From Nonomuraea polychroma (GTDB lineage: Bacteria; Actinomycetota; Actinomycetes; Streptosporangiales; Streptosporangiaceae), in assembly GCF_004011505.1 (NCBI RefSeq), contig NZ_SAUN01000001.1, forward strand, positions 5,084,001-5,148,000: 64,000 nucleotides of DNA. Direction: 5' to 3'. The translations under genes were made by a program, and so were the position numbers. Positions 25,622 through 34,476 of the stretch are shown here, piece by piece. Under the pieces are notes generated by a model that did not search any database, was not told the DNA's origin, and worked only from the letters and a program-made list of their open reading frames with translations. Position 1 is the stretch's first letter; each line of letters begins with the position of its first letter.

Positions 25622-26109
25622 TCCTCGGTTTCGACGCGGGGTCGCGAACCCTTCAGGAGGCCGAGCACCTGCTGCACACGGTGGCACGGGTGCTCGGCCT
25701 GCCGGGCGACGCCATCGGATGCACGCATTTCGTCCCGGCGGACGCGGCGGGCTCGGCGACCGACCCCGCGATCGAGGTCGTCACCACGGCGGCCACGCAG
25801 CTGTTCAAGCAGGAGAGCACCTCGCTGGGCGGGCTGGAGCCCGGCAAGTACACGGTGGCGGTCGGTGTCCTGGAGGCCGACGGGACGCTGTCGGCGCGGT
25901 CGATCCAGCAGGACACCCTGACGAACGGCGCCGCCCCCGAGCCCCCGTTGGACGTGCCGGACCGGCTGCGTGAGCGGCTGCCGGAGCCGGGGGACGGGAT
26001 CCGGGACCTGCCGGGACCGCCCAAGGGGTTGTCGGACGAGCTGTTCGACGGGCTCGGCTGCGACGCCGACGCGATCGCGGGCACGGCGGTGTACGGGATC
26101 GGTGCCTAA
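25618..26109 (+). CDS. Conserved-looking hypothetical protein coupled to the PHP hydrolase
   Basis: This 163-residue protein is not recognised. It has no signal peptide or membrane helix. The N-terminal part has helices (QEAEHLLHTVARVLGLPG), then a stretch with VVTTAATQLFKQESTSLGG and LEPGKYTVAVGVLEADG. Residues 105-140 are Pro-rich, and the C-terminus reads LSDELFDGLGCDADAIAGT. Its ATG overlaps the TGA of the exported PHP hydrolase (ATGA), so the two are translated together and probably work together. The protein itself would stay in the cytoplasm while its partner is exported. Codon use is like that of its neighbours. Confidence 0.65.
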   Translation: MILGFDAGSRTLQEAEHLLHTVARVLGLPGDAIGCTHFVPADAAGSATDPAIEVVTTAATQLFKQESTSLGGLEPGKYTVAVGVLEADGTLSARSIQQDTLTNGAAPEPPLDVPDRLRERLPEPGDGIRDLPGPPKGLSDELFDGLGCDADAIAGTAVYGIGA

Positions 26110-26111
26110 GG

Positions 26112-26546
26112 TCAGCGCGGGCCGGCGCCGCCCTCGCGTGCCTCCCGCAGCTTCCCCGTGGCGATGAAGTCCACCGCGATCCGGTAGAAGCTGACGATCG
26201 ATTCGCCGGCCTCCACCCCGTCGCGAAACTGCTTGTGCACCTTCGCGAACGGGAAGGCCGTGCTCCCGTCGGGAAGGAGCACGCCCCATCCGTCATCGCC
26301 CGGCCTGTGCCAGCTGCCGCCCGTGTTGGCGACGATGCAGGCGCCCAGGAACGAGCCGAGCACGCCGATCAGGCCGTCGATCCGCTCCAGGTCGAAGTCC
26401 GGCCGGGAACGCCGGCGCTCGATGAAGCCCTCGACCCACTCGACGGACGCCTGGTTGAGACCGAAGTCCACGTCACTGAGAGGTCCGAGCTGGTCGATCG
26501 CGAGACGGACGTTCGCCTCGATCTGCTGCAGTTCCTGTTCGTCCAT
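26112..26546 (-). CDS. Hypothetical cytoplasmic protein (immunity-like fold possible)
   Basis: This 144-residue protein begins MDEQELQQIEANVRLAIDQL and contains SVEWVEGFIERRR, LIGVLGSFLGACIVANTGGSW, WGVLLPDGSTAFPFAKVHKQ and SIVSFYRIAVDFIATGK. The central 'GxFLGxC(I)xxxxGGxW / WGVxxxDGxxxFPFxKVxK' pattern recurs in small actinobacterial proteins often found near toxin or SUKH genes; I do not recognise a named family with confidence. Start ATG 26546. The C-terminus ends three bases from the convergent hypothetical gene. Confidence 0.65.
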   Translation of the reverse strand: MDEQELQQIEANVRLAIDQLGPLSDVDFGLNQASVEWVEGFIERRRSRPDFDLERIDGLIGVLGSFLGACIVANTGGSWHRPGDDGWGVLLPDGSTAFPFAKVHKQFRDGVEAGESIVSFYRIAVDFIATGKLREAREGGAGPR

Positions 26547-26624
26547 CCGAGGATGGTGGCAGCGCCCCGGAAATGCGATCAAGCCGGTTTTCCGGGGCCC
26601 ACTCCTGTGCGGCTGCACCTGACG

Positions 26625-27587
26625 TCAGACGGCCTTGCCCGGGCCGGTCAGGCGGCGCTCGCCGGCCGTGGTGAGGACGAACACCTGCCAGTTGTAGTAC
26701 ACGTAGTAATTCCTCGCGTCCCGCTTGATCTGGCGGGCGTGACGGAGGATGGCGTCCACGTACGCCTGCGAGTGGTTGTAGGCGTACAGGGCCCGGCGGT
26801 AATTGCCCGGGGCGCCGCTGGCGCGCAGGTAGTTGGCCGCCGCCATGACGGCGTCCTGGTGATCGTGGACGTCGCCGCCCATCCCGTACGCGCGCCACGT
26901 CCCCGGCATGAACTGCATGGGGCCCTGGGCACCGGTGTGGCTGGCGGACTTCACCCGGCCGAACTTGGTCTCGGCGAACATCACCGCCGCCAGCACCTCC
27001 CACTCCACCCCGAAGCGGCGCTCGGCCTTCTTGAAGTAGCCGAGCAGCTCGGCAGCGGGGCGGGGCGCGGCGACCTTGAACGTGGCGGACGGCTTGACGG
27101 GGTGGGCCAGGGCGAGCAGCCCGCGGATGGCGGTCGTGTTGTCCTTGGCCTGGGCGGCGAGCGCGGCGGGCAGGCGGGCGAAGGCTTGCGAGGCGACCTC
27201 GGGGTTGCGGGCGGCATGGCGGTAGATGCGCTGCTGGTAGAGGGCCAGGAGCTGGACGTCCTGAGGCGGCTCGCCCTTCTTGGACCAGCGGTCGATGGCG
27301 GCGTGCAGCGCGGTGGTGGTCTTGCGCAGGGCGGCGGCCAGCCGGGTGGCGTCCTTGGGGACGGGCGTGTCGGCAGCGGGGAGGTCCTCCGCTGCGGACG
27401 GGCTCGCCGTCGTGCCGGGAGAGGGCGTCGCCGGCGACGACGCCGCGTATCGGCTGCTCCCGGACCCGCCGGCGGCGTCCCCCGCGGGGGCCGCGTCGCC
27501 GCAGGAGGCGAGGCAGGCAAGAGCCGCTGCCACGGCTACGGCGCGGGCGGGGCGTCCTGGGCGGTGCTGGCGTTGGCGTTCCTCCAT
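26625..27587 (-). CDS. Lipoprotein lytic murein transglycosylase (SLT/GH23 fold)
   Basis: A 320-residue protein with a lipoprotein signal (LACLASC|GD, Cys29) and a Ser/Pro/Ala-rich linker. A helical domain (about 80-165) and an SLT domain (about 180-290) follow. Catalytic Glu lies in VMFAETKFGRV, followed by HTGAQGPMQFMPGTW and YAYNHSQAYVDAIL, the three canonical SLT motifs. It would cut glycan strands of peptidoglycan from outside the membrane, for wall turnover. The start ATG fits the signal peptide (MEERQRQHRPGRPARAVAV). No division or secretion genes are near. Confidence 0.9.
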   Translation of the reverse strand: MEERQRQHRPGRPARAVAVAAALACLASCGDAAPAGDAAGGSGSSRYAASSPATPSPGTTASPSAAEDLPAADTPVPKDATRLAAALRKTTTALHAAIDRWSKKGEPPQDVQLLALYQQRIYRHAARNPEVASQAFARLPAALAAQAKDNTTAIRGLLALAHPVKPSATFKVAAPRPAAELLGYFKKAERRFGVEWEVLAAVMFAETKFGRVKSASHTGAQGPMQFMPGTWRAYGMGGDVHDHQDAVMAAANYLRASGAPGNYRRALYAYNHSQAYVDAILRHARQIKRDARNYYVYYNWQVFVLTTAGERRLTGPGKAV

Positions 27588-27776
27588 GGTCGGCCAACCT
27601 ACCTGGTCCGGACACCGTGTTCACGGACACCGGCCGGCATCCGGCGCCGTCATGGCGGCGCAACACGCGGCCGGGTGAAGATTTCCACCGGCGGAGGGCG
27701 GGCGTTAGCGCCGGTGGCACCACCGGGCCATGTGAGCCGATCACGGTGCTGCGCGGCACCCTGAAAGGAGAAACAC

Positions 27777-29636
27777 ATGACCCACCCCTCGCTCGGCCGC
27801 CGCACGTTACTCCAGGCGGCCGTCGCCGCGCCCGCCGGCACCCTGTTGAGCATGAGCGCGACCCCCGCCCAGGCCACGACCGGCGGCGGCAGCGGCAGGT
27901 ACGACCGGGACAGCCCCCGGTTCACCATCGGCGTGCTGCCCGACACGCAGTACCTCTTCGACGAGGACCGCTCCGATCCCGCCCCGCTGCGCCAGACGTT
28001 CCGCTTCCTCACCGGGGACGAGCGCGAGAGCAGGAACATCGCGTTCATGACGCACCTGGGTGACGTGACCGAGCACGGCACCGAGGACGAGATCGGCCTG
28101 GCCGGCGACGCGTTCAAGGCCATCGACGGCAAGCTGTCCTACAGCGTGCTCGCCGGCAACCACGACGTCCGGTCCTCCACCGACGACCAGCGCGGCGACA
28201 GCGCGTACCTGCGGGTGTTCGGCCCGGCCAGGTATGCCGGGATGCCGACGTTCCGTGGCGCCTCGCCCGACGGCTACAACAGCTATCACGTGCTGGCGGC
28301 CGGCGGGAGGCAATGGCTGGTGCTGGCGCTGGACTGGCGGATCTCGGACAAGGGCCTGCAGTGGGCGCAGGGCGTCATCGACGCCAACCGCACGCTGCCC
28401 GCCATCCTCACCACGCACGACCTGGCCTGGGCCGACGCGTCGGGCAAGGCGGCGCTGTCGCAGTACGGCCAGCGGCTGTGGGACACGCTGATCCGGCGCA
28501 ACGACCAGATCTTCCTGACGCTCAACGGTCACTACTGGCCGCCCGGGCGCACGGTGCTCAAGAACGACGCGGGACACGACGTGCACGTGCACATCGCCAA
28601 CTACCAGGACCGCTACTACGGCGGCGCGGGCATGGTCCGCCTCTACGCCTTCGACCTGGTGCGGAACGTGATCGACGTGGAGACGCTGTCGCCGTGGCTG
28701 CTGGAGCGCGACCCGGAGGACCGCACGCCGCTGGAGGCGGAGAACCTCGAGCTGACCGGGCCCGTGGACCGGTTCAGCATCGAGATCGACTTCGACGAGC
28801 GGTTCGCCGGGTTCGCCCCGCGCACCCTGCCTCCGGCCCGGCCGGCGAAGGCCGTGATGCCCAGGGGGACGGTGGCGTACTGGCGGTTCGACGGCGAGGG
28901 GTTCGCCGGCGCGGGCGCGGACGGCGCGGTCGTCCCCGCGGGCTCCGTCGTGCGTGACCTCACCGGCGGCGGCAACGACCTGACCATGGAGTTGCTGCAC
29001 GCCAGCGCCCCCGAGGTGCTGAAGTGGTCGGCCGAGCACCACAAGGGCCAGCCGGCCCACGCCAGCCTGCGCTTCGACGGCGGGAAGAACCCGGATCGGG
29101 GCGCCGTGCTCAGGTCGTCCGCCGCCGCGCCGATCAACAGCATGTGGTTCGAGTCGGGATACACGATCGAGGCGTTCATCAAGCTGCCGGACCCGTTCGC
29201 CGGCGACCACGCGTGGATGGGGATCCTGAGCTGGGAGGGCCGCAGCGGCGACGCGGGCAAGACCAGCGGCTGGTCGCCCGAGGAGCCGACGTGCAGCCTC
29301 AACCTGTCGCCCGAGCGGTTCCTGCAGTACGTCGTGTATCCGGCCGACCGGGACGCCGACCCCACGTCGTGGAGCCACTCCCTGCCGGTCGGGCGGTGGG
29401 CGCACGTCGCGGTCGTCAACGACGCGCGGCGGACCGTGATGTACGTGGACGGGTCGAAGATCGCCCGGAATCCCACCCAGCCGTCGAAGGGCATCTCCAC
29501 GCTGGGCAGGCCGTTCGCGATCGGGGGCACCCAGTTCGCGCTGAAGTACGGGCAGGGTTACTACGGCTGGATCGGCGACGTGCGGATCGTGGCGCGGGCG
29601 CTGCGGCCGAGGGAGTTCCTGACGCCGTACGAGTGA
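27777..29636 (+). CDS. Tat-exported metallophosphoesterase with C-terminal LamG-like domain
   Basis: A 619-residue protein. A twin-arginine-type signal (LGRRTLLQAAVAAP) is followed by a calcineurin-like phosphoesterase domain (about 45-290): PDTQYL, THLGDVTEH, VLAGNHDV, and HYW/VHVHIANYQ for the last metal ligands. The C-terminal half (about 365-615) is a concanavalin/LamG sandwich (GTVAYWRFDGEG, MWFESGYTIEAFIKLP, GRWAHVAVVNDARRTVMYVDG) likely to bind a glycan or help surface attachment. It would hydrolyse extracellular phosphate esters. Start ATG 27777 has a near-ideal site, GAAAGGAG. Confidence 0.9.
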   Translation: MTHPSLGRRTLLQAAVAAPAGTLLSMSATPAQATTGGGSGRYDRDSPRFTIGVLPDTQYLFDEDRSDPAPLRQTFRFLTGDERESRNIAFMTHLGDVTEHGTEDEIGLAGDAFKAIDGKLSYSVLAGNHDVRSSTDDQRGDSAYLRVFGPARYAGMPTFRGASPDGYNSYHVLAAGGRQWLVLALDWRISDKGLQWAQGVIDANRTLPAILTTHDLAWADASGKAALSQYGQRLWDTLIRRNDQIFLTLNGHYWPPGRTVLKNDAGHDVHVHIANYQDRYYGGAGMVRLYAFDLVRNVIDVETLSPWLLERDPEDRTPLEAENLELTGPVDRFSIEIDFDERFAGFAPRTLPPARPAKAVMPRGTVAYWRFDGEGFAGAGADGAVVPAGSVVRDLTGGGNDLTMELLHASAPEVLKWSAEHHKGQPAHASLRFDGGKNPDRGAVLRSSAAAPINSMWFESGYTIEAFIKLPDPFAGDHAWMGILSWEGRSGDAGKTSGWSPEEPTCSLNLSPERFLQYVVYPADRDADPTSWSHSLPVGRWAHVAVVNDARRTVMYVDGSKIARNPTQPSKGISTLGRPFAIGGTQFALKYGQGYYGWIGDVRIVARALRPREFLTPYE

Positions 29637-29646
29637 TGCCCGGGCT

Positions 29647-30423
29647 TCACCGATCGCCGGCCGGGCCGCCCTGGGCGCGTAAGGCCCGGGGCGAGGCGCC
29701 CAGCTCGCGGCGGCAGGCCTTGTTGAACGCCTGCAGGTCCGGGATGCCCACGGCGGCGGCGATCGCGGGGATCGCCAGCGTCGACTCGCGCAGCAGGTGC
29801 AGCGCCCGGGCCAGGCGCCGGCGGCGGATGTAGCCGACGACGGTGTGCCCGGTGTGCGCGCGGAACAGCCGGGTGAGGTGGTTGTGGGAGACCCCGGCGG
29901 CGCGGGCGATGCCGGGCACGCTCAGCGGCGCGGCCAGATCCGCCTCGATGTGCTCGATCGCGGCCGCCACGACGGCGTCCGGGCTGCCGGCCACGGGCAG
30001 CCCGGCCACCCGCCAGAGCACCGTCCACACCTCGGCCGAGGCCCGGGCCCGGGTGTCGGGGACGGCCGCGATGGCCTGCCGCAGCGAGGCCGCGATGAGC
30101 GGCGCCTGGTCCCCCGCATCACGCATGACGGCCACGTCCCGCCGCTCCCCCGCGCCGGGCAGGCGGAAGTGCGCGTACAGGTGCGCCGACCTGCCCCGGT
30201 AGTGGTAGTGCACCTCGGCGCCCGGCGGGATGAGGCTCACGTGGCCGGGCCGGATCGGGTGGGCGGTGCCTTCGAGCACCAGCTCGGCGGTGTAGCCGTA
30301 CAGGTGGAGTTGCCACAGGTCGGGCAGTTTGAACACGTCGTGCGCGCTGACGACGCCGTGCACGCCGACGCCCGCCCCGGCCACGGCCGGTGGGTCGGAC
30401 AGGGCGAGGGTGACTCGGTGCAT
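29647..30423 (-). CDS. AraC family transcriptional regulator
   Basis: A 258-residue protein with an N-terminal cupin (HPIRPGHVSLIPPGAEVHYH, about 55-74) and two C-terminal helix-turn-helices. LSVPGIARAAGVSHNHLTRL is about 160-179, and IPAIAAAVGIPDLQAFNKAC, about 205-225, carries the second HTH. It is divergent from the phytanoyl-CoA dioxygenase gene with an 83-bp gap that is notably AT-rich for this window (TGCATATATAG), so it probably activates that gene on binding a small ligand. Confidence 0.9.
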   Translation of the reverse strand: MHRVTLALSDPPAVAGAGVGVHGVVSAHDVFKLPDLWQLHLYGYTAELVLEGTAHPIRPGHVSLIPPGAEVHYHYRGRSAHLYAHFRLPGAGERRDVAVMRDAGDQAPLIAASLRQAIAAVPDTRARASAEVWTVLWRVAGLPVAGSPDAVVAAAIEHIEADLAAPLSVPGIARAAGVSHNHLTRLFRAHTGHTVVGYIRRRRLARALHLLRESTLAIPAIAAAVGIPDLQAFNKACRRELGASPRALRAQGGPAGDR

Positions 30424-30506
30424 GGGTGCATATATAGGTGAAAACAGACCACTAGTCGATGATTACGACCCATTACATGACATACGGGTGATCATACGTT
30501 CGTGGC

Positions 30507-31316
30507 ATGCGAACCACTTTGCTGACTTCGGCGCAAGTGGCCGGCTTCGTGGCGGCCGGCTACCTGCGGCTCGACGGGATCGTCCCGGACGAGCTGAACG
30601 ACCAGGCCGTCGACGTGCTGGAGGCGGGCATCCCCCCGGTGCCGTACGGAACCCCGCTCGACCTGGCCTTCCCCGAGGGCTCCTTCGCCCGCAGGCTCGT
30701 CCAGGTGCCCGCGGTCGCCGGAGCCCTGCGCTCCCTCGTCGGCCCCGACCCGACCGTCGACCACCACGCCGTGCACGTACGCGAGCCGCGCGGCGGCGAG
30801 GCCCAGCCGCTGCACGCCGACGCCATCATCGACACCCGCATGGACGCCTTCGACGTGCAGCTCATGTACTACCCGCGCGAGGTGACCGCGGACATGGGCG
30901 GCACCCTCGTCGTGCCGGGCAGTCACCTGCGCCGCATCAACGAGAGCGACACCGGCCGCTACCAGAACCTGCGCGGGCAGACGCGGCTCACCTGCCCGGC
31001 CGGGACCGTGATGCTGCTGCACCACGGCATCTGGCACGGCGGCCGGCGCAACGACAGCGACCAGCGCCGGTACATGTTCAAGATCCGGTTCAACCCGACC
31101 GTGCCGCAGGTGCGCCTCTGGGACACCTCCGACCTGGCCGACCCGGCCGTGGTCGCCGAGCTGGACCGGCGTTTCCCCTGGTACGAGCCGGCGACCGGAC
31201 GGTTGGAGATCCACAACCGGGTGCGCCTGTGGCGGGCGATGACCGCCGACGCGGCTTTCGACATCGACTACTGGACGACACGCGTGAACAACCGCCCCGG
31301 GAGGGCCGTCGCATGA
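30507..31316 (+). CDS. Phytanoyl-CoA dioxygenase (PhyH) family protein
   Basis: A 269-residue non-haem Fe(II)/2-oxoglutarate enzyme. The facial triad is visible: HADAI (His103, Asp105) and the distal His in LLHHGIWHGGRRN (His177), with an Arg (RRYMFKIRF) to bind 2-oxoglutarate. It would hydroxylate a small substrate in the cytoplasm. The family is broad in actinomycetes, so the substrate is open. It is divergent from an AraC regulator, and the next gene overlaps its stop as ATGA. The start ATG is at 30507. Confidence 0.88.
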   Translation: MRTTLLTSAQVAGFVAAGYLRLDGIVPDELNDQAVDVLEAGIPPVPYGTPLDLAFPEGSFARRLVQVPAVAGALRSLVGPDPTVDHHAVHVREPRGGEAQPLHADAIIDTRMDAFDVQLMYYPREVTADMGGTLVVPGSHLRRINESDTGRYQNLRGQTRLTCPAGTVMLLHHGIWHGGRRNDSDQRRYMFKIRFNPTVPQVRLWDTSDLADPAVVAELDRRFPWYEPATGRLEIHNRVRLWRAMTADAAFDIDYWTTRVNNRPGRAVA

Positions 31317-31573
31317 AGCAGCAGGTCCTCGTTCTCTACCTGGCCACCTCCGCGCTCGACGCCCCCGTGGTGGGCTGGTCCTCCTACGACGGCACCGGGC
31401 GCACCCACCCGACCGCGGGGGACGGGGACGAGCCGCCGTACGAGACCGGGGTGGACGCCCTGCGGGACGGCTGGCGGCTGTTCCAGGCGTCGCAGCTCAT
31501 CCCGCCGTATCCCGGGAGCGAATACGACACGTCGTTCCTGAAGCACGAGTTCTTCTTCGAGAAGCTCTCCTGA
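31313..31573 (+). CDS. Small conserved-looking protein coupled to the PhyH dioxygenase
   Basis: This 86-residue protein is not assigned to a family. It begins MKQQVLVLYLATSALDAPVV and ends with FQASQLIPPYPGSEYDTSFL and KHEFFFEKLS, with a strand-rich first half and aromatic residues at the end. The ATGA overlap with the dioxygenase gene, whose GGGAGGG near its 3' end can serve as ribosome binding site, indicates joint translation. It could be a subunit or an accessory of the dioxygenase. There is no signal or membrane segment. Confidence 0.7.
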   Translation: MKQQVLVLYLATSALDAPVVGWSSYDGTGRTHPTAGDGDEPPYETGVDALRDGWRLFQASQLIPPYPGSEYDTSFLKHEFFFEKLS

Positions 31574-31585
31574 CCCGGCGGACGG

Positions 31586-32356
31586 TCACGCGTCGCTGAA
31601 CCCGTACTCCTGGGCCAGGGCGGCGACGGTGAGCGTGCGGCCCGAGTGCCGGGCCACGTCGGGGTCCTCCAGCAGGGCGCGGACGGCCCGGCCGGGGAAC
31701 TCCACCGAGTCGCTGCCCGGCAGGTCGTCGCCGAGCACGGCGACGATCGCCTCCGTGCGGGTGAGGCCGGGTGACAGGGCGAGCGCGGTGACGCCGTGCG
31801 GGCGCAGGTCGTGGGCGAGGGTACGGGCCAGCCGGGCGATGCTCGTCATGGCCAGATCGTAGAAGACGTGGCCGGCGATCACCTCGGCCGGCGGGTCGGC
31901 GTACCCGGTGAGCACGGCGAGGCCGCGCCGCTCGATCAACAGGGGGGCCGCGTGCCACGCGGACACGAGATGGCTGCGCACCCCGAGGTGCATCATGTTG
32001 TGCCAGTGGTCGAGCGGGAGCGTCCAGAACGGCCCGCCGTGGAACGGCAAGGCGTTGCCGTCGAACGCGTTCGCGACCAGCAGGTCGAGGCCGCCGTGGG
32101 CGGCGCGGACCCGCTGGAAGAGCGCCTCGACGGCTTGGTCGTCGGCGTGGTCCACGCGGACCGGCACGCCGCGCCCGCCGCGCTCGTCCACCTGCTCGGC
32201 GGTGTCCTCGACGGTGCCCGGCAGGTCGGAGTGGCGGCGGTCGCGGCTCTCACGGTCGGTGACGTAGACGGTCGCCCCGGTCTCACCGAGGACGAGCGCG
32301 ATGCCGCGGCCCACGCCACGCGCGGCTCCGGTCACGACGGCGACGGTGCCGGTCAT
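31586..32356 (-). CDS. Short-chain dehydrogenase fold protein lacking the usual catalytic Lys
   Basis: A 256-residue SDR. The NAD(P) loop is VVTGAARGVGRG (residues 7-18), followed by DLLVANAFDG and ALSPGLTRTEAI. At the active site the sequence is HVFYDLAMTS: Tyr166 is present, but the Lys expected four residues later is Met170. The Ser position about 13 residues before the Tyr is not Ser, and the usual Asn helix reads MMHLGVRSH. The protein keeps the fold and probably the cofactor but not the standard tetrad, so a different mechanism or a non-catalytic role is likely. ATG 32356 follows AGGAGGG. It converges on the 86-residue gene. Confidence 0.8.
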   Translation of the reverse strand: MTGTVAVVTGAARGVGRGIALVLGETGATVYVTDRESRDRRHSDLPGTVEDTAEQVDERGGRGVPVRVDHADDQAVEALFQRVRAAHGGLDLLVANAFDGNALPFHGGPFWTLPLDHWHNMMHLGVRSHLVSAWHAAPLLIERRGLAVLTGYADPPAEVIAGHVFYDLAMTSIARLARTLAHDLRPHGVTALALSPGLTRTEAIVAVLGDDLPGSDSVEFPGRAVRALLEDPDVARHSGRTLTVAALAQEYGFSDA

Positions 32357-32414
32357 CCGGACGTCCCTCCTTCGCACGCCCCACGGTGACCGGCGCGCGG
32401 GGTGTCAAAACGGG

Positions 32415-32546
32415 TCATCGTCTGCCGCGCCGCTGCGCGCGGCGTCTGCGCCGCCGTCCCAGCACCCAGCCCACCGCGAGGAACACCGCGCCGATCGGCG
32501 TACGTGCCAGGCGGCGCAGCAGCATGGCCTTGAAGAAGCGTTTCAT
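32415..32546 (-). CDS. Small basic membrane-type protein (possibly DUF6203-like)
   Basis: This 43-residue protein reads MKRFFKAMLLRRLARTPIGA and then FLAVGWVLG followed by an Arg-rich tail. It has a single short hydrophobic helix flanked by basic residues. The ATG at 32546 has GGGGAAG six bases upstream, which supports translation. Similar tiny proteins occur in Streptosporangiaceae. Divergent from the aldehyde oxidoreductase by 82 bp. Confidence 0.5.
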   Translation of the reverse strand: MKRFFKAMLLRRLARTPIGAVFLAVGWVLGRRRRRRAQRRGRR

Positions 32547-32628
32547 CCGCTTCCCCTGCCCGCAACGGGGCTTGCGACGCGCCGGTGTTGTGTGATGGTG
32601 TGCCGCAGCATCCAAGGGAGGTCGTGCC

Positions 32629-34401
32629 GTGCCGTTCATCGTCGATCTGACCAGCGGGACCGTCGAGCGTGAGCACCGCGCCGGCGCGTCAGGGCATTAC
32701 GGCGGGTCCATACTCGGGCTGCGGCTGCTGACGGAGCGCACGCCCGCCGGGCTCGACCCCTATGACCCGCGGGCGTTGGTGTTCGTGGCGGCGGGGACGC
32801 TCGGCGGGACGCGCGCGCCCGGCCTGGCCAAGGGCGTCTTCCTGGCCAAGTCGCCGTTGACCGGGGTGGCCGGGGAGGCGCACGCGCTCGGGCCGTTCGC
32901 CGCCGGCATGCGGGGCGCCGGCGTCCAGGCGCTGGCCGTGACCGGGCGTGCCGAGCGGCTCTCCTATCTGCTGATCGAGGATGGCGAGATCTCGTGTCAC
33001 GAGGCCGGGGAGTTGCGCGGGCTGGGCACCGCCGCCGCCACCGACGTGCTCAGGGAGCGGCACGGGCAGGGCGCGCACGTCGCGGCGATAGGGCCGGCCG
33101 GGGAGAACCTCGTCCGGTATGCGAGCGTCGTCACCGACTACGCCTACGCCGCCGGACGGTACGGGGTGGGCGCGGTGTTCGGGGCCAAGAACCTCAAGGC
33201 GATCGTGTGCGTGGGCGACGCGCCGGCCGAGGTCGCCGATCCGGCGGCGGTCGCCGCCATCGACCGTTACTACCGTGACGTGCTGCCTGCCAACCCGCTG
33301 GCCGCGCTCCAGGCCGGCGAGCCCGGGTTCGCCGGGTGGGCCGGCGAGCCCCCCGCCCCCGGCTACGCCTCCGTCCGCAACTTCACCCTGCCAGGGGGGT
33401 TGCGGACTCCGCACGTACGGGACTACGACGGCCGGGCGGTGGCGCTCAGGGGCGCCTGTCCCGGGTGCCCGAACGACTGCCTCAAGGTGTACGCCTCTCC
33501 GTCCGCGGCCGAGCGCCGCTCGGGCGGGCTCGGGCAGGAGGCGTTCCTGTCGCTGGGCTGGAACCTGGGGATCGACGACCTCGACACCGTGCTGGACGCC
33601 AACGCGCTCTGCAACGATCTGGGGCTCGACCAGGTCTCCCTCGGCGGGACGCTGGCCTTCGCGATGGAGTGCGCCGAGCGTGGGCTGCTGCCGGGCGGGC
33701 CGGCGTTCGGCGACCCGGCGGCGCTGCCCGGGCTGATCAGGGACGTCGCGCGGCGTGCGGCGGAGCTCGGCGATCTGCTGGCGGAGGGGGCGGCGCGGGC
33801 GGCCGCGCGGCTCGGGCCGGAGACCGCGCCGTACGCGATGACCGTCAAGGGCGCCGAGCTGCCCTGCTTCGACCCGCGCATTCAGCCGGGGATCGGGCTC
33901 GGGTACGCCATCGCCCCCAACGGCCCCCGCTACGACGCCCTGGAGCACGATCTCGACTTCGATCCCGTCGCGGGGCTGGCCTACAGCTTCCCTGAGGCCG
34001 CCAGGATCGGCGCCGCACCGGCGCCCGCCGGTGAGCTCGACGCCGAGCGGGGGCGGCGCAGCGCCCGCCTGCTGCGGTTGTGGAGCGGGCTGGACGCGCT
34101 CAACCTGTGCGTGTTCGCCTCCTCTCCGACCAGGCCGCTGACCATCGATCACCTGACCGCGCTCGTGACCGCCGTGCTCGGCCGGGACTTCACGCTGGAG
34201 GACCTGCTGGCGGCCGGTCAGCGGCGGCTCGACGAGATGCGGGCGTACGCCGAGCGCGAGGGCATGGGCGGGCGCGACGAGCTGCCCGCGCGGATGCACG
34301 ACGAGCCGGTCGCCGAAGGACCGTACAAGGGCGCTGTCGTGGACCGGGAGGCGTTCACGCGAGCGCGCGACGCCTTCTACGACGAGCTCCGCTGGCGCTG
34401 A
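32629..34401 (+). CDS. Aldehyde ferredoxin oxidoreductase family (tungsto/molybdopterin) protein
   Basis: A 590-residue AOR-family protein with the N-terminal pterin-binding domain (FVAAGTLGGTRAPGLAKGVF; KSPLTG; GPAGENLVRYASVV; GRYGVGAVFGAKNLKAI). The [4Fe-4S] ligands are CPGCPNDC (CX2CX3C, near 280), with a late Cys in LNLCVFAS near 490. Such enzymes oxidise aldehydes to acids with ferredoxin or an aldehyde-reducing partner and carry a W or Mo bis-pterin. No partner subunit or ferredoxin gene adjoins it. The GTG at 32629 follows GGGAGG. In an aerobic actinomycete this is an uncommon enzyme; moaA lies 29 kb away. Confidence 0.88.
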   Translation: MPFIVDLTSGTVEREHRAGASGHYGGSILGLRLLTERTPAGLDPYDPRALVFVAAGTLGGTRAPGLAKGVFLAKSPLTGVAGEAHALGPFAAGMRGAGVQALAVTGRAERLSYLLIEDGEISCHEAGELRGLGTAAATDVLRERHGQGAHVAAIGPAGENLVRYASVVTDYAYAAGRYGVGAVFGAKNLKAIVCVGDAPAEVADPAAVAAIDRYYRDVLPANPLAALQAGEPGFAGWAGEPPAPGYASVRNFTLPGGLRTPHVRDYDGRAVALRGACPGCPNDCLKVYASPSAAERRSGGLGQEAFLSLGWNLGIDDLDTVLDANALCNDLGLDQVSLGGTLAFAMECAERGLLPGGPAFGDPAALPGLIRDVARRAAELGDLLAEGAARAAARLGPETAPYAMTVKGAELPCFDPRIQPGIGLGYAIAPNGPRYDALEHDLDFDPVAGLAYSFPEAARIGAAPAPAGELDAERGRRSARLLRLWSGLDALNLCVFASSPTRPLTIDHLTALVTAVLGRDFTLEDLLAAGQRRLDEMRAYAEREGMGGRDELPARMHDEPVAEGPYKGAVVDREAFTRARDAFYDELRWR

Positions 34402-34476
34402 CCGGTCCACCCTGGCCTGGCCGGATGAGGGGTGGTGGGGGTGGGTATGGGTCACATGCACGGGAGGGGGAGGCCG

